Assembly (NCBI GenBank): GCA_964584315.1
Contig: CAZOZO010000007.1
Span: forward strand, 1 to 64,000
From: CAXXOK01 sp964584315
Lineage (GTDB): Bacteria; Bacillota; Clostridia; Christensenellales; Aristaeellaceae
Reading direction: 5' to 3'
DNA: 64,000 bases
Position numbers and translations under genes: made by a program. The notes under the pieces were generated by a model. It searched no databases. It was not told the DNA's origin and was given only the letters and a program-made list of their open reading frames with translations. The stretch's first letter is position 1. Each line of letters opens with the position of its first letter. Shown here one piece after another: positions 40,919-50,063 of the stretch.

Positions 40919-41836
40919 TTGCCCGAGCATGCATATATGGTCCTTGGCTACGATTCCCTTCCCCTGCTGCCGACCGAGGCCACACTGACCGAAGCTGAAT
41001 CCGAAACGCTTGCCGTACGCCTGCTGCCGCTGCTGGATCAGCAGATGCGCAAGAAAACGCAGGGTGACAGCGCCTCCATGCGCGTGGAGGAGGCAACGGA
41101 GCTGATGGCATCCATCCAATTCACGCTGCAATGCCAACTCACGGCGCAGTCGCTCTCCTACCGCGCCTTGCTGACCGCCGATCTGGGCGCGCTGTTTGGT
41201 GCTGGCCAACGCTCGGTGCTGGCGTTGCGTGAACGGGCGCAGCGGCTGTATGAGGCCGCCTGCGCACAGGTACGGCAGCTTGGTAGCCGCAGCCTTGCCG
41301 ATACGCTGCGTGGCATCGGCGGCTTTTTCGCGCATTATAACGCGTATCTGTATGCCCACGAAATCCCCGCAGATATCGACTACCAGCTGTGTTTGCCTGT
41401 GCCGGATGCGCTCCTGGGCGTGGTGTGGGTTACCGACTACTTGCAGCGGTTGCTGATCGAAAACGCACTGCTGATAAAGCTTGAGCCGGAGCGCGTCGTG
41501 CGGCTGCTCCGTCGTGTGCACCCCGGTTATGGCGAGCTGCTCATCAACCTGTACGAACCCGTTGCGGCGAATGTTGTAGGTCTGAACCTGCTGGGCGGTG
41601 GTGAGACACTGTTGGAAATCAGCGCAGCGCAGGGCGCGCGCATCCGCGACCTTTTGCTTGCGAGTGGCGACGCGGCGGCTCTTGCCGCGCTGGAGCATGC
41701 CGCCATGGCCGCCTGTGAGCGGCTGGACATCACAGACGCGGCAAGCGTGCGTTACCTGAAGGTCGCAGCACGGGCGTTGTATCCACGCGTCAAGGCCGCG
41801 CCGGAGGGCTATCGCGGCGTGTTCGCCACGCGCTGA
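40919..41836 (+). CDS. DUF6179-like protein
   Basis: The product (305 residues) is soluble and largely helical with no membrane segment. It contains YNAYLYAHEIPADIDYQL, VTDYLQRLLIENAL and YEPVAANVVGLNLLGG. By position behind the DUF6323-like gene and by general pattern I call it DUF6179-like. I use TTG 40919, which has a full AAGGAGG eight bases upstream; a TTG at 40832 overlapping the previous gene is less likely. A long minus-strand frame across it is a shadow. Function unknown. Confidence 0.65.
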   Translation: MPEHAYMVLGYDSLPLLPTEATLTEAESETLAVRLLPLLDQQMRKKTQGDSASMRVEEATELMASIQFTLQCQLTAQSLSYRALLTADLGALFGAGQRSVLALRERAQRLYEAACAQVRQLGSRSLADTLRGIGGFFAHYNAYLYAHEIPADIDYQLCLPVPDALLGVVWVTDYLQRLLIENALLIKLEPERVVRLLRRVHPGYGELLINLYEPVAANVVGLNLLGGGETLLEISAAQGARIRDLLLASGDAAALAALEHAAMAACERLDITDAASVRYLKVAARALYPRVKAAPEGYRGVFATR

Positions 41837-42192
41837 AGTGCTGTCGTGCGAGGCATCGCAAGCCGACCGTTTGTAAAGCACGCTTGGCGGATTGGCAAGC
41901 ACGTTCACAGACGGCAAGGGAACGCTGCCCATCAGGGTGCCCTGCCAACCCCTGCACACATGCGGCCAGGCATCGTTCCTCTCTTTGTTTACTTGCTCAC
42001 GGCTTCATCGTTGCCGTATTCAAACGCACACCGCAACGCAGATCGATCGGGAGGGTTTCGTCCGTTATGCCCGATACGCCATCGCCTCGCACGCGCGTAG
42101 GCACGCCTTGCACGCGGCGGCTGCATGCCCTTGCCGCACAAGTCTGCGCGTGATGTAAAGCATGTAAACGTTGGTATGCGTCGCCCGCGCTC
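41837..42192. other. Gap before the MFS operon
   Basis: About 350 bases. No convincing gene; open frames on both strands are short, low in quality and lack ribosome sites. Nothing else seen. Confidence 0.5.
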
Positions 42193-42221
42193 TTGCAACT
42201 TTATCGGGAATAAGCTAGAAT
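42193..42221 (+). promoter_or_regulatory. Promoter of the MFS-acidic-zinc ribbon operon
   Basis: TTGCAA (42193-42198), 17-bp spacer, TAGAAT (42216-42221), 58 bases before ATG 42280. Confidence 0.6.
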
Positions 42222-42279
42222 GATTTGCAACGTTAAACGGGGCAAAACAGGTTGCGTAAGTAGCGACGGAGGTTCTTGC

Positions 42280-43764
42280 ATGAGCGGTTCCAACCATGGC
42301 ACGGGGTTCCGTCTCCGCCTCTTCGACGATAGCGGCATGTCCCGCGAACAGCGCAACAACCTGTACTGGGTCATCTGGTCGGTCACCATCGGGATGCTGG
42401 GCACCATCGTGACCACCGGCCCCGTGTGGAGCGCCTTCCAGCGGCAGGTGTTGGGCGCGAACGACTTCCAGCTGGGCCTTTTGGCTGCCATCCCCGTCGC
42501 GTCGTCAGTGCTTCAGATTTTCATGAGCTACATCATGGAAAAGCGACGCAACCGGCGGTTCATGTTCCTGTTCTTTGGCATCGTCGGGCGCTTTTTCTGG
42601 ATCCCCATCGCTCTGGTACCCTACATTTTCCCCGGTTTTTCGGTCGATCTGCGCATCTGGCTGGTCACGGTGTTCGTGGTCATGGTCTTTGTGGGCAACA
42701 GCTGTGTAGGCCTCGGCTGGGGCAGCCTCATGGGCGACCTGGTGCCCATCCGCATCCGCGGCTCGTATTTCAGCGTGCGGCAGATGATCAGCCTTGCCTC
42801 GGGCGTGGTGGTGGGCATCCTCGTATCCCTGATGATCGACCGCGTGGGTCTGGCAGGCTACTCCATCGCGCTGATTTTGGCAGGCATCACGCATGTGGCC
42901 GATATCGCTTGCTTCTTTCTTGTCAAGTGGCCGCCCATGAGCGACAGTGAGGAGCGCGACCGCACCTCGCTATGGGGGATGCTCAAGGAAGTCTTTACCA
43001 ACCGCCGGTTTGTCAAGGTGCTGGTGTTTTACTCCATCTGGCTGTTCTCCGCCAACATCGCGGGGCCGTTCTGGAACGTGTACATGATCGAAGAGCTCAA
43101 GATGAGCTTTACTGAGATGTCGCTGTACACCCAGATCATTTCCAACGTGACTACCGTGCTGGTCATCTCCCGCTGGGGCAGGCTCATCGATCGTTACGGC
43201 AATAAGCCGATCCTGCAGATGGCCGCGTTGTTCATCACCATTTCGCCGCTGCCATGGTTCTTCGCAACGCCTATCAGCACTTACTTCGTGCTCACGAGCA
43301 ACGTGCTCAGCGGCAGCTCGTGGCCTGTGAGCGACGTGTGCCAGCAAAACCTGTACCTGGGGCATTCGCCGAAGGTGCACCGCTCCATGTACATCGCGGT
43401 GTTCCTCGCATGTATCAACCTGTTTGGCATCGCGCTGGGCAATGCCGCGGGCGGCTGGCTGATGCAGGACCCGCTGGCGGCGCTGGCAGCGCAGCACCAC
43501 ACCTTCCTTGGCATGCCCATGACCAACACCCGCTACCTGTTTTTGACCACTATCGCCCTGCGTGTGCTTGTGATGTTCGTGTTCCTGCCCCGCATCTCCG
43601 AGGAGGGGGCATGGACGCTGCGCGCCACGCTTCACGATATGCTGCTGCGCACGCGCGATAGCTACGTCAAGCGCATCGTGCAGCTGCGCGTACTGTTGCT
43701 GCGCAGGCGCGCCCGCCGTGCGGACGCCAAAGAGGGCACACAAACGACCAATGAGGAGGAATGA
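42280..43764 (+). CDS. MFS transporter
   Basis: The protein (494 residues) has about twelve membrane segments. The first half holds LGANDFQLGLLAAIP and the MFS loop RRNRRFMFLFFGIVGRFF, the centre a charged loop SDSEERDRT, and the second half GRLIDRYGNKPIL. A basic tail (about 455-494) is rich in Arg. ATG 42280 has GGAGG about eight bases upstream. Its stop overlaps the next start (ATGA). Substrate is unknown; co-transcription with two unusual small or zinc-ribbon genes is the only lead. Confidence 0.85.
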   Translation: MSGSNHGTGFRLRLFDDSGMSREQRNNLYWVIWSVTIGMLGTIVTTGPVWSAFQRQVLGANDFQLGLLAAIPVASSVLQIFMSYIMEKRRNRRFMFLFFGIVGRFFWIPIALVPYIFPGFSVDLRIWLVTVFVVMVFVGNSCVGLGWGSLMGDLVPIRIRGSYFSVRQMISLASGVVVGILVSLMIDRVGLAGYSIALILAGITHVADIACFFLVKWPPMSDSEERDRTSLWGMLKEVFTNRRFVKVLVFYSIWLFSANIAGPFWNVYMIEELKMSFTEMSLYTQIISNVTTVLVISRWGRLIDRYGNKPILQMAALFITISPLPWFFATPISTYFVLTSNVLSGSSWPVSDVCQQNLYLGHSPKVHRSMYIAVFLACINLFGIALGNAAGGWLMQDPLAALAAQHHTFLGMPMTNTRYLFLTTIALRVLVMFVFLPRISEEGAWTLRATLHDMLLRTRDSYVKRIVQLRVLLLRRRARRADAKEGTQTTNEEE

Positions 43765-44087
43765 ACGTGTTTGACGCGTGGAAAGCGCAAGCGAACCAGT
43801 ACATCCAAAAACATATCGACCGCAAGCCGTTCACGCCCATCGCGGACGAACTGGATCAGGACATTGCGGAGCTGAGCGAGCTGTATACCGCCATCCTGTT
43901 GGAGAACAACGTGATTGACCAGCACGGCGACGATACCGGCCTCGATTTCGATGAGGACGACCTGATCGACGCTATGCTCGCGCGCTTTTTGGCTGACCAT
44001 GGCGGCGACGATGAACGCGAGCTGCTCTATGCCGCGCTGATCGATGCCTACCTCACGCTGGTGGAAGAGTGTAGCGAGGACATTTGA
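43761..44087 (+). CDS. Small acidic protein, unknown
   Basis: This 108-residue soluble protein is very acidic (for example LDQDIAELSELY, LDFDEDDLIDAML, HGGDDERELLY) and predicted helical. It is coupled by a four-base overlap to the MFS gene and has GAGGA just upstream. I do not recognise the family. It could act as a small regulator or chaperone for a neighbour. Confidence 0.7.
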   Translation: MNVFDAWKAQANQYIQKHIDRKPFTPIADELDQDIAELSELYTAILLENNVIDQHGDDTGLDFDEDDLIDAMLARFLADHGGDDERELLYAALIDAYLTLVEECSEDI

Positions 44088-44129
44088 CCGTGGCGATGTT
44101 GCACAGCGAAACGAAAGGGGGCTTTGGCC

Positions 44130-46037
44130 TTGAAATGCCGTAAGTGCGGCCGCTGGAACCAGAACTCCCTGCCCCATTGCCGCTACTGCGGCACTCCGCT
44201 GGAGCCGGACGACGGCTACTACAACGCCGCTGCGCCGGACTGGCAGAGCCAGCTCAAAGACACGCCCAAGGCCACCATCTGGGTGGACGATCAGGGCCAG
44301 GCCGAGACGGCACGCGACTACCGCGACGCGCTGGCCACCGAGATGGTGGATCTTCGCAAGCGCAAGCGCGAGGGTGAGGTGCGCCAGCAGCGCCTGCGCG
44401 CCGAAGGGGCGGCGCAGGGCTACGCACCCTCCGCGCGCTCGGTGCGCACAACCAGCAACCGCGGCACCTTCTTTTCGGCCATGCCGGACAACCCGGACGC
44501 CACCCTGCGCCCCGTGGATCCGCAGCTGGTGGAGCAGCGCGTGGATATCCACCCTGACGCGCGCCCCGTATACAGCCAAACCTATCGCGCCCAGCGCCAG
44601 CAGGTGCAGCGCACGCGCGAGCGAAACCCCTATGCCTACGGCAGCACGCAGCGCCTGATGTCGCTGGACGTCGCCAGCGAAAACCAACCCGTGTACGACG
44701 GCTACCACGACACCAGCGAGTATATCCCCGAGTACCAGCGCACCGACGAGTACGAGCACGCCATGAGCATCGGCTCCACCAAATCATGGTCGCCGCGCCG
44801 CATCGGCATGCGCAGCGTGATGCTCGCCATCCTCATCGCCAGCTCGCTGCTGGTGCTCTCCTGGCTGGTCATCACGGTATTCATCCCCATGATCAATGCC
44901 AGCGGCGCGGACGACCGCGGCGCGGTGACCATCACCCCTACCATCCGCGACGACCTTGCAGCTCACACCATCACCATCCCCGGCAAGGATGGCGAGCGCA
45001 TCTCCATCCGCGAGCTTCGCACCTCGGCCATCGTGACCGGCGGGGTAGCGACGTTCGATATCCTCGACCACATCTGGTATGACAACTACGAGGATTACTT
45101 GCAGGAGTCCATGACCGTCACGCTCACGCCCTATCTGATTGCTGAAACAGGCAAGCAGCAGGCGCTCAAGCCCATCACCTACGATATCGACATACCGCTA
45201 TCCCCCATTGAGCTCGCCACGCCGGATAGCCCGTACAAGGTGGTCAGCACCGCGATGTATACCATCGTGTTCTATGTGAGCGAGGGCAGCAAGATCAGCG
45301 TGAACGGCGAGGATTACAGCGACCTGGTGAACACCGAGGGCGGCAAGGTGAGCTACAACGCTACCGTGCAACCCATCGGCGAGAACGTGTTCAACATCGT
45401 GGTGCGCAGCCAGTACTGCCGCGAAAACTCACTGACCGTGACGCTCTACCGCGAGAAGCAGGATATACCGCTCGACCTCTCCTCCGATATCTACAGCCGC
45501 TCCAGCGATAACGTCATGACCGTGCGTGCCACTACCATCCCCGGCGCGGTCGTCAAGGTGCTCTCGCCCTACAGCGACTTGGACATCACCAACACCGACA
45601 TCGACGGCTCATTCACCTTCAAGGCGCTGTTCGACAAAATCGGCGACAATACCATCGTCATCACTGCCGATTACCCGGGCAAGAAACAGACGCGCGTGGA
45701 ATACACGGTCTACTATGTGCCCTCCATCGACGTGTACAGCCGCAAGGCGTGGGATATCGTGACCCAGTACAACGACCTGATGGACAACATCGACCTGCGC
45801 AAATCGCAGAGCCAGATCTATGTGTGCATCGGCAAGATACTCTCCATCGAAACCACCAAGCCTCAACGCGCCTTTATGGAGTGCACCACGAAGGACGGCA
45901 CCGCTACCGTGTATATCGAGAACTCCTCGCAGACCCAGTGGGTCGAGGGGCAGAGCTACCGCCTGTACGCTGACGCATATGGCATGTACTCCAGCAAGCC
46001 TTGGCTGGTGGCACGCTACACCTACGATCCGCAGTAA
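44130..46037 (+). CDS. Zinc-ribbon, single-pass membrane protein with large extracellular region
   Basis: The product (635 residues) starts with a zinc ribbon (Cys3, 6, 17, 20: CRKC and CRYC), continues with a charged, probably disordered cytoplasmic region (about 45-225), one membrane helix (about 228-252) and a beta-rich extracytoplasmic region of about 380 residues. The latter has repeated Ig-like or carboxypeptidase-regulatory-like stretches (GAVVKVLSPYSDLDITNTDIDG) and an OB-like end (TATVYIENSSQTQWVEGQSY). The TTG 44130 start has AAAGGGGG eight bases upstream and puts the zinc ribbon at the start; TTG 44124 is an alternative. Function unknown, perhaps envelope stress sensing. Confidence 0.75.
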   Translation: MKCRKCGRWNQNSLPHCRYCGTPLEPDDGYYNAAAPDWQSQLKDTPKATIWVDDQGQAETARDYRDALATEMVDLRKRKREGEVRQQRLRAEGAAQGYAPSARSVRTTSNRGTFFSAMPDNPDATLRPVDPQLVEQRVDIHPDARPVYSQTYRAQRQQVQRTRERNPYAYGSTQRLMSLDVASENQPVYDGYHDTSEYIPEYQRTDEYEHAMSIGSTKSWSPRRIGMRSVMLAILIASSLLVLSWLVITVFIPMINASGADDRGAVTITPTIRDDLAAHTITIPGKDGERISIRELRTSAIVTGGVATFDILDHIWYDNYEDYLQESMTVTLTPYLIAETGKQQALKPITYDIDIPLSPIELATPDSPYKVVSTAMYTIVFYVSEGSKISVNGEDYSDLVNTEGGKVSYNATVQPIGENVFNIVVRSQYCRENSLTVTLYREKQDIPLDLSSDIYSRSSDNVMTVRATTIPGAVVKVLSPYSDLDITNTDIDGSFTFKALFDKIGDNTIVITADYPGKKQTRVEYTVYYVPSIDVYSRKAWDIVTQYNDLMDNIDLRKSQSQIYVCIGKILSIETTKPQRAFMECTTKDGTATVYIENSSQTQWVEGQSYRLYADAYGMYSSKPWLVARYTYDPQ

Positions 46038-46153
46038 GCCCTTGCTGTCAAACAAGGGAGAGAAGCCTACCGCGACCTCCCTTGCTTGTTCCCTCCCGTC
46101 GTCATGACCACCCGGAAGCGTGTGTCCATGAAAAGAATCATAAAGTCATCGAA

Positions 46154-46187
46154 AAAGCCAGCGTCTCAAAGACGCTGGCTTTCTTTT
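46154..46187 (+). terminator. Rho-independent terminator of the zinc-ribbon operon
   Basis: A perfect 13-bp stem (46154-46166 with 46170-46182), CAA loop, then CTTTTT. The rest of the gap 46038-46274 shows nothing else. Confidence 0.92.
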
Positions 46188-46274
46188 TGATGTTCCTTTG
46201 CGTTTCCTTACAGGCGAATGCACGCCGCTCCCTGGGCACGGTATGCCCCGTCGATATCGCATCGCCGCTGTCAC

Positions 46275-46634
46275 TCATGTGAACTCGCTCCCCGTGAACG
46301 CCTCCACGATGTGCTGCCACCCATCCCGCGTCCACTCCAGCGCGTCGAAGCGGCAGGCGCACTCCACCGCGTGTTCGGTCATGTAATAGAGCGCGGTTTT
46401 GACGATCTTCGCACGTTTGCGCGCACCTACCGCGGCCAGCCCCATGCCCGAGCCGCCAGTGTTTCGCGCCTTGACCTCCACAAACACCAGCGTTTCGCCA
46501 TCCAGCATGATCAGGTCGATCTCGCCAAAAGGGGAACGGTACCGCCGCGTGAGCGGTACCATTCCCCTGCTTTGCAAATATGCTTCGGCCTGCGCCTCGG
46601 CGGCGAGGCCTTTTTCGTAGGTGCCCTCAGGCAT
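46275..46634 (-). CDS. yraN: YraN/UPF0102 nuclease-like protein
   Basis: The protein (119 residues) has the endonuclease-like fold of UPF0102: GLAAEAQAEAYLQSRG, then FGEIDLIMLDGETLVFVEVKAR with the D-(x)n-ExK catalytic-type motif, and a C-terminal basic region (ARKRAKIVKTALYY). Its role is not firmly known; it is often placed between rnhB and comM in Firmicutes. Here it is moved behind glyA, overlapping the glyA end by eight bases. Confidence 0.92.
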   Translation of the reverse strand: MPEGTYEKGLAAEAQAEAYLQSRGMVPLTRRYRSPFGEIDLIMLDGETLVFVEVKARNTGGSGMGLAAVGARKRAKIVKTALYYMTEHAVECACRFDALEWTRDGWQHIVEAFTGSEFT

Positions 46635-47883
46635 TGGGGAAGCCTTCGTACAGCGGGAAGCGCTTCATCATTTCCTGTACGTCGGCCTTCACGCCCGCGC
46701 AGGCGGCTTCGCCGCCGTCGATCACGCGCTTGATGAAGCCCGCGATCTGTACCATGTCGCTTTCCACCATGCCACGCGTGGTCACGGCCGGGGTGCCGAC
46801 GCGGACGCCGCTGGCAACGGTGGGGCTGCGCTTTTCCCCCGGAATGGTGTTCTTGTTGACGGTGATGTTGCAAAGGCCCAGCAGCTCTTCCAGCTCTTTG
46901 CCGGTGCGCTCGGTATTAGTCAGGTCCAGCAGCATGAGGTGGTTGTCGGTGCCGCCGGAAACCATCAGCACATCGTTGGCGCGGAAGGCGTTTTCAAGCG
47001 CCTTGGCGTTCTTGATCACCTGCTGCTGATAGGTCTTGAAATCCGGCTTGAGCGCCTCCATGAAGCACACGGCTTTGGCGGCGATGACGTGCATCAGCGG
47101 GCCGCCCTGCGTGCCGGGGAAAATGGCCTTGTCGATGGCTTTGCCGTATTGCTCCTTACACAGGATCATGCCGCCGCGCGGGCCGCGGAGGGTTTTATGC
47201 GTGGTGGTGGTTACAAAATCGGCATAGGGCACAGGGCTCATATGCTCGCCCGCGGCCACCAGTCCGGCGATATGCGCCATATCGACCATGAACAGGCAGC
47301 CCGCCTCGTCGGCAATCTCGCGGAGTTTGATAAAATCAATGGCGCGCGGGTATGCGCTCGCGCCAGCTACGATCATCTTGGGCTTGCACTCGCGCGCGAG
47401 CCGGGCAACCTCGTCGTAGTCGATATAGCCGGTGGCCTCGTCTACGCCGTAGGAAACGAAGTTGAAATACTTACCGCTGATGTTGGCCTTGCTGCCGTGC
47501 GTCAGGTGCCCGCCGTGCGACAGGCTCATGCCTAGCACCGTATCGCCGGGGTTGAGCATGGCATAATAGACGGCTGTGTTTGCCTGCGCGCCGCTGTGAG
47601 GCTGCACGTTCACATACTCGCAGCCAAAAATCAGCTTAGCGCGCTCACGCGCCAGCTCTTCCGCGACATCCACACACTGGCAGCCGCCGTAGTAGCGGTG
47701 CGCAGGGTAGCCCTCCGCGTATTTGTTCGTCAGGGGAGAGCCCATCGCTTCCAGCACGGCGGGCGTCACAAAGTTCTCCGAAGCGATCAGCTCGATATGG
47801 GCCCGCTGGCGCTGCACCTCCGCATCGATCACCGCAAACAGCTCCGGGTCGGTTGCCATCACATGCGCGTAGTTCAAGAGCAT
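46627..47883 (-). CDS. glyA: Serine hydroxymethyltransferase
   Basis: GlyA (418 residues) is a PLP enzyme that converts serine and tetrahydrofolate to glycine and 5,10-methylene-THF. Typical stretches are ELIASENFVTPAVLEA, TNKYAEGYPAHRYYGG, NVQPHSGAQANTAVY, and the PLP lysine in VTTTTHKTLRGPRGG (Lys230). ATG 47883 abuts its purine-rich site (AGGGGGAG), so translation may start at TTG 47877, eight bases after that site. It is followed by yraN in the same unit. Confidence 0.95.
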   Translation of the reverse strand: MLLNYAHVMATDPELFAVIDAEVQRQRAHIELIASENFVTPAVLEAMGSPLTNKYAEGYPAHRYYGGCQCVDVAEELARERAKLIFGCEYVNVQPHSGAQANTAVYYAMLNPGDTVLGMSLSHGGHLTHGSKANISGKYFNFVSYGVDEATGYIDYDEVARLARECKPKMIVAGASAYPRAIDFIKLREIADEAGCLFMVDMAHIAGLVAAGEHMSPVPYADFVTTTTHKTLRGPRGGMILCKEQYGKAIDKAIFPGTQGGPLMHVIAAKAVCFMEALKPDFKTYQQQVIKNAKALENAFRANDVLMVSGGTDNHLMLLDLTNTERTGKELEELLGLCNITVNKNTIPGEKRSPTVASGVRVGTPAVTTRGMVESDMVQIAGFIKRVIDGGEAACAGVKADVQEMMKRFPLYEGFPNA

Positions 47884-47971
47884 CTCCCCCTACGTTTTTA
47901 ATTCACCGCGGTACAGCAACAGCTGTGTAAAGCGGCGCTTTTACAAAAACCGCATGTATTCAAACCGAGCG

Positions 47972-48058
47972 CCCCCGCAGCACATCCCAAAAAACGCTTA
48001 CTGCTGCTACCTTCCGGTCCTGACAGGGTTCACGCATTGAAATCGCACGGGACTCAGC
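47972..48058 (-). ncRNA. ffs: Signal recognition particle RNA (small bacterial type)
   Basis: The minus strand contains the conserved SRP helix 8 core, CTGTCAGGACCGGAAGGTAGCAG (around 48004-48026), with the GGAA-type tetraloop and asymmetric AGCA side, and the flanking strands pair (GTCCC with GGGAT). Small SRP RNAs of about 85-110 nt lack an Alu domain. Ends are estimated from the promoter and from the end of base pairing. It binds Ffh and targets membrane proteins, which fits the many membrane proteins here. Confidence 0.85.
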
Positions 48059-48062
48059 CATC

Positions 48063-48091
48063 ATTATACACACGGCTTGATGATTATACAA
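48063..48091 (-). promoter_or_regulatory. Promoter of the SRP RNA gene
   Basis: Minus strand TTGTAT (48086-48091), 17-bp spacer, perfect TATAAT (48063-48068), which puts the start at about 48056-48058. Confidence 0.7.
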
Positions 48092-48142
48092 TGCCATCCG
48101 CGAAAAAGCAACCCCTAATATTGTGGTTGGGAAGTTTTTCAC

Positions 48143-49510
48143 CTACAAGATATAGCGTCTGGTGTCGAAGGTAGCCTCGTCCTTGCCCAGGTGCTCCACC
48201 ACATAATCCTCGCTGATGTTCAGGTAGACGTTGGGCATTTCGTCGCCACCGGCGTTGAAGGATATATCCTCCAGCAGCTTTTCAAACACCTGGAACAGGC
48301 GGCGGGCGCCGATGTCCTCCCGCGTCTCGTTGAGCACGTAGGCGGCGCGGGCAATGGCGTCGATGGCGGAATCCTCAAAGGAGAGAAACACCTTATCCAC
48401 GGACAGCAGCGCCTCGTACTGGCGGGTGAGCGCGTTTTCCGGCTGGGTCAGAATGGCGCGGAAATCCTCCTGCGTGAGGCTGGACAGCGTTACTCGCACG
48501 GGGAAACGGCCCTGAAGCTCGGGGATCAGGTCGGTCACTTTGGCGACGTGGAACGCGCCCGCGGCAATGAAGAGCATGAAATCCGTGCGCACCGCACCGT
48601 ATTTGGTGTTGACGGTCGAGCCTTCCACGATGGGCAGGATATCGCGCTGCACGCCCTCGCGGCTCACATCCGGTCCGTGGCCGCCGCTTGAGCGCCCCGC
48701 CACCTTGTCGATCTCGTCGATGAACACGATGCCGTGCTGCTCGGCGCGGCGAATAGCCTCCTCATGTACCTCGTCCTCGTCGATCAACTTACCAGCCTCT
48801 TCCGCGAGGAGTATCTTGCGGGCATCCTTCACCTTGACGCGGCGTATCTTCGTCTTTTTGGGCATCATGCCGCCCATCATGTCGCCGATGTTGATGCTGC
48901 TGCCGCCGACCTCCAGCTGCGGGGTGGATTCCTCCACCTCCACTTCGATCTCGCGGTCTTCCAGCGAGCCGCTCCTGAGCTCGGCACGCACTTCCTCGCG
49001 CTTGCCGGTCAGGCGCTGCTGCTCCTCCGCGGGTAGGTCAGGCTCCTTGCGGCCGCCGAGCAGTGCCTCAAAGGGGTTGCCGCTGCTCTTTTTAGGCGGG
49101 TTCACCAGCAGGCTCACCAGCCTGTCCTCCGCCAATACGGCGGCGCGGGTCTCCACCTTTTTTTCGAACTCGTCGCGCACCATGCGCACGGCGTTCTCCA
49201 TCAGGTCACGGATGATGCTGTCCACATCCCGGCCCACATAGCCCACCTCGGTGAACTTCGTGGCCTCCACCTTAATAAAGGGGGCGTTGACCAATTTTGC
49301 CAGCCTGCGGGCGATCTCAGTCTTGCCCACGCCAGTAGGGCCGATCATCAGGATGTTTTTGGGGCTGATCTCGTTGCGCACTTCCTCCGGCAGCTGGGCG
49401 CGCCGGTAACGGTTGCGCAGCGCGATGGCCACGGCCCGCTTGGCCGCCGCCTGCCCGATGATATACCTGTCAAGCTCGCGCATGATCTCGCGCGGCGTCA
49501 ATTCCTTCAT
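48143..49510 (-). CDS. hslU: HslU (ClpY) ATPase
   Basis: HslU is the AAA+ unfoldase that feeds the HslV protease. The product (455 residues) shows the family start LTPREIMRELDRYIIGQ, Walker A GPTGVGKT (57-64), the pore loop GYVGRDV, an I-domain, Walker B IVFIDEIDK, and GARRLFQVFEKLLEDISF at the end. I start at ATG 49510 with a GGTGAG site; a longer frame adds five residues. It lies next to hslV, as normal. Confidence 0.95.
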   Translation of the reverse strand: MKELTPREIMRELDRYIIGQAAAKRAVAIALRNRYRRAQLPEEVRNEISPKNILMIGPTGVGKTEIARRLAKLVNAPFIKVEATKFTEVGYVGRDVDSIIRDLMENAVRMVRDEFEKKVETRAAVLAEDRLVSLLVNPPKKSSGNPFEALLGGRKEPDLPAEEQQRLTGKREEVRAELRSGSLEDREIEVEVEESTPQLEVGGSSINIGDMMGGMMPKKTKIRRVKVKDARKILLAEEAGKLIDEDEVHEEAIRRAEQHGIVFIDEIDKVAGRSSGGHGPDVSREGVQRDILPIVEGSTVNTKYGAVRTDFMLFIAAGAFHVAKVTDLIPELQGRFPVRVTLSSLTQEDFRAILTQPENALTRQYEALLSVDKVFLSFEDSAIDAIARAAYVLNETREDIGARRLFQVFEKLLEDISFNAGGDEMPNVYLNISEDYVVEHLGKDEATFDTRRYIL

Positions 49511-49514
49511 GCAC

Positions 49515-50054
49515 TCACCCCCCAATCGTTTCCACGGAGATGCGGTCGTTTGTGAACACGCAGATGGAGGCCGCGATGGTCAGCGCCTTCACGGCGATCT
49601 CCTCGGCGGAAAGGTCGGTGTTCTGCACCAGTGCGCGAGCAGCGGCCAGCGCATAGTTGCCACCGGAGCCGATTGCGGCCACGCCGTCGTCCGGGTCGAT
49701 CACCTCGCCATTGCCGCTCAACACCAGCATTGCGTCCTGATCGGCGACGATCAGCATGCTCTCCAGCTTGCGCATCACGCTGTCGCCCCGCCATTCCTGC
49801 GCAAGGCTTACGGCCGCGCGCTCCAGGTTGCCGCCGCACTGGGTCAGTTTCTCCTCAAATCTCTCGCACAGGGCGAATGCATCGGCCACCGAACCTGCAA
49901 AGCCGGTGATCACCTTGCCCTCGTACAGCCTGCGCACCTTGCGCGCAGTGGATTTGAAAACCGTCGATTCGCCAATGGTCACCTGCCCGTCGCCCGCAAT
50001 AGCAACCTGCTTGCCGCGGCGCACGGCGCAGATGGTGGTGCCTCTCATTTCCAT
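49515..50054 (-). CDS. hslV: HslV (ClpQ) protease subunit
   Basis: HslV (179 residues) is a threonine protease that forms a double hexamer. The mature start is TTICAVRRG, so the catalytic Thr is residue 6 after removal of a five-residue leader (or three if M3 is used). Other family stretches are VAIAGDGQVTIG, ARKVRRLYEGKVITGFAGSVADA-type (quoted in part) and GSGGNYALAAARAL. GAGGAG upstream overlaps the end of the hydrolase gene. Substrates are unfolded proteins delivered by HslU. Confidence 0.95.
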   Translation of the reverse strand: MEMRGTTICAVRRGKQVAIAGDGQVTIGESTVFKSTARKVRRLYEGKVITGFAGSVADAFALCERFEEKLTQCGGNLERAAVSLAQEWRGDSVMRKLESMLIVADQDAMLVLSGNGEVIDPDDGVAAIGSGGNYALAAARALVQNTDLSAEEIAVKALTIAASICVFTNDRISVETIGG

Positions 50055-50063
50055 ATGGGTCGG

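Noticed and set aside
40757..41959. 400-codon minus-strand frame
   Set aside because: Antisense to the DUF6179-like gene, which has an AAGGAGG site; no recognisable domains.
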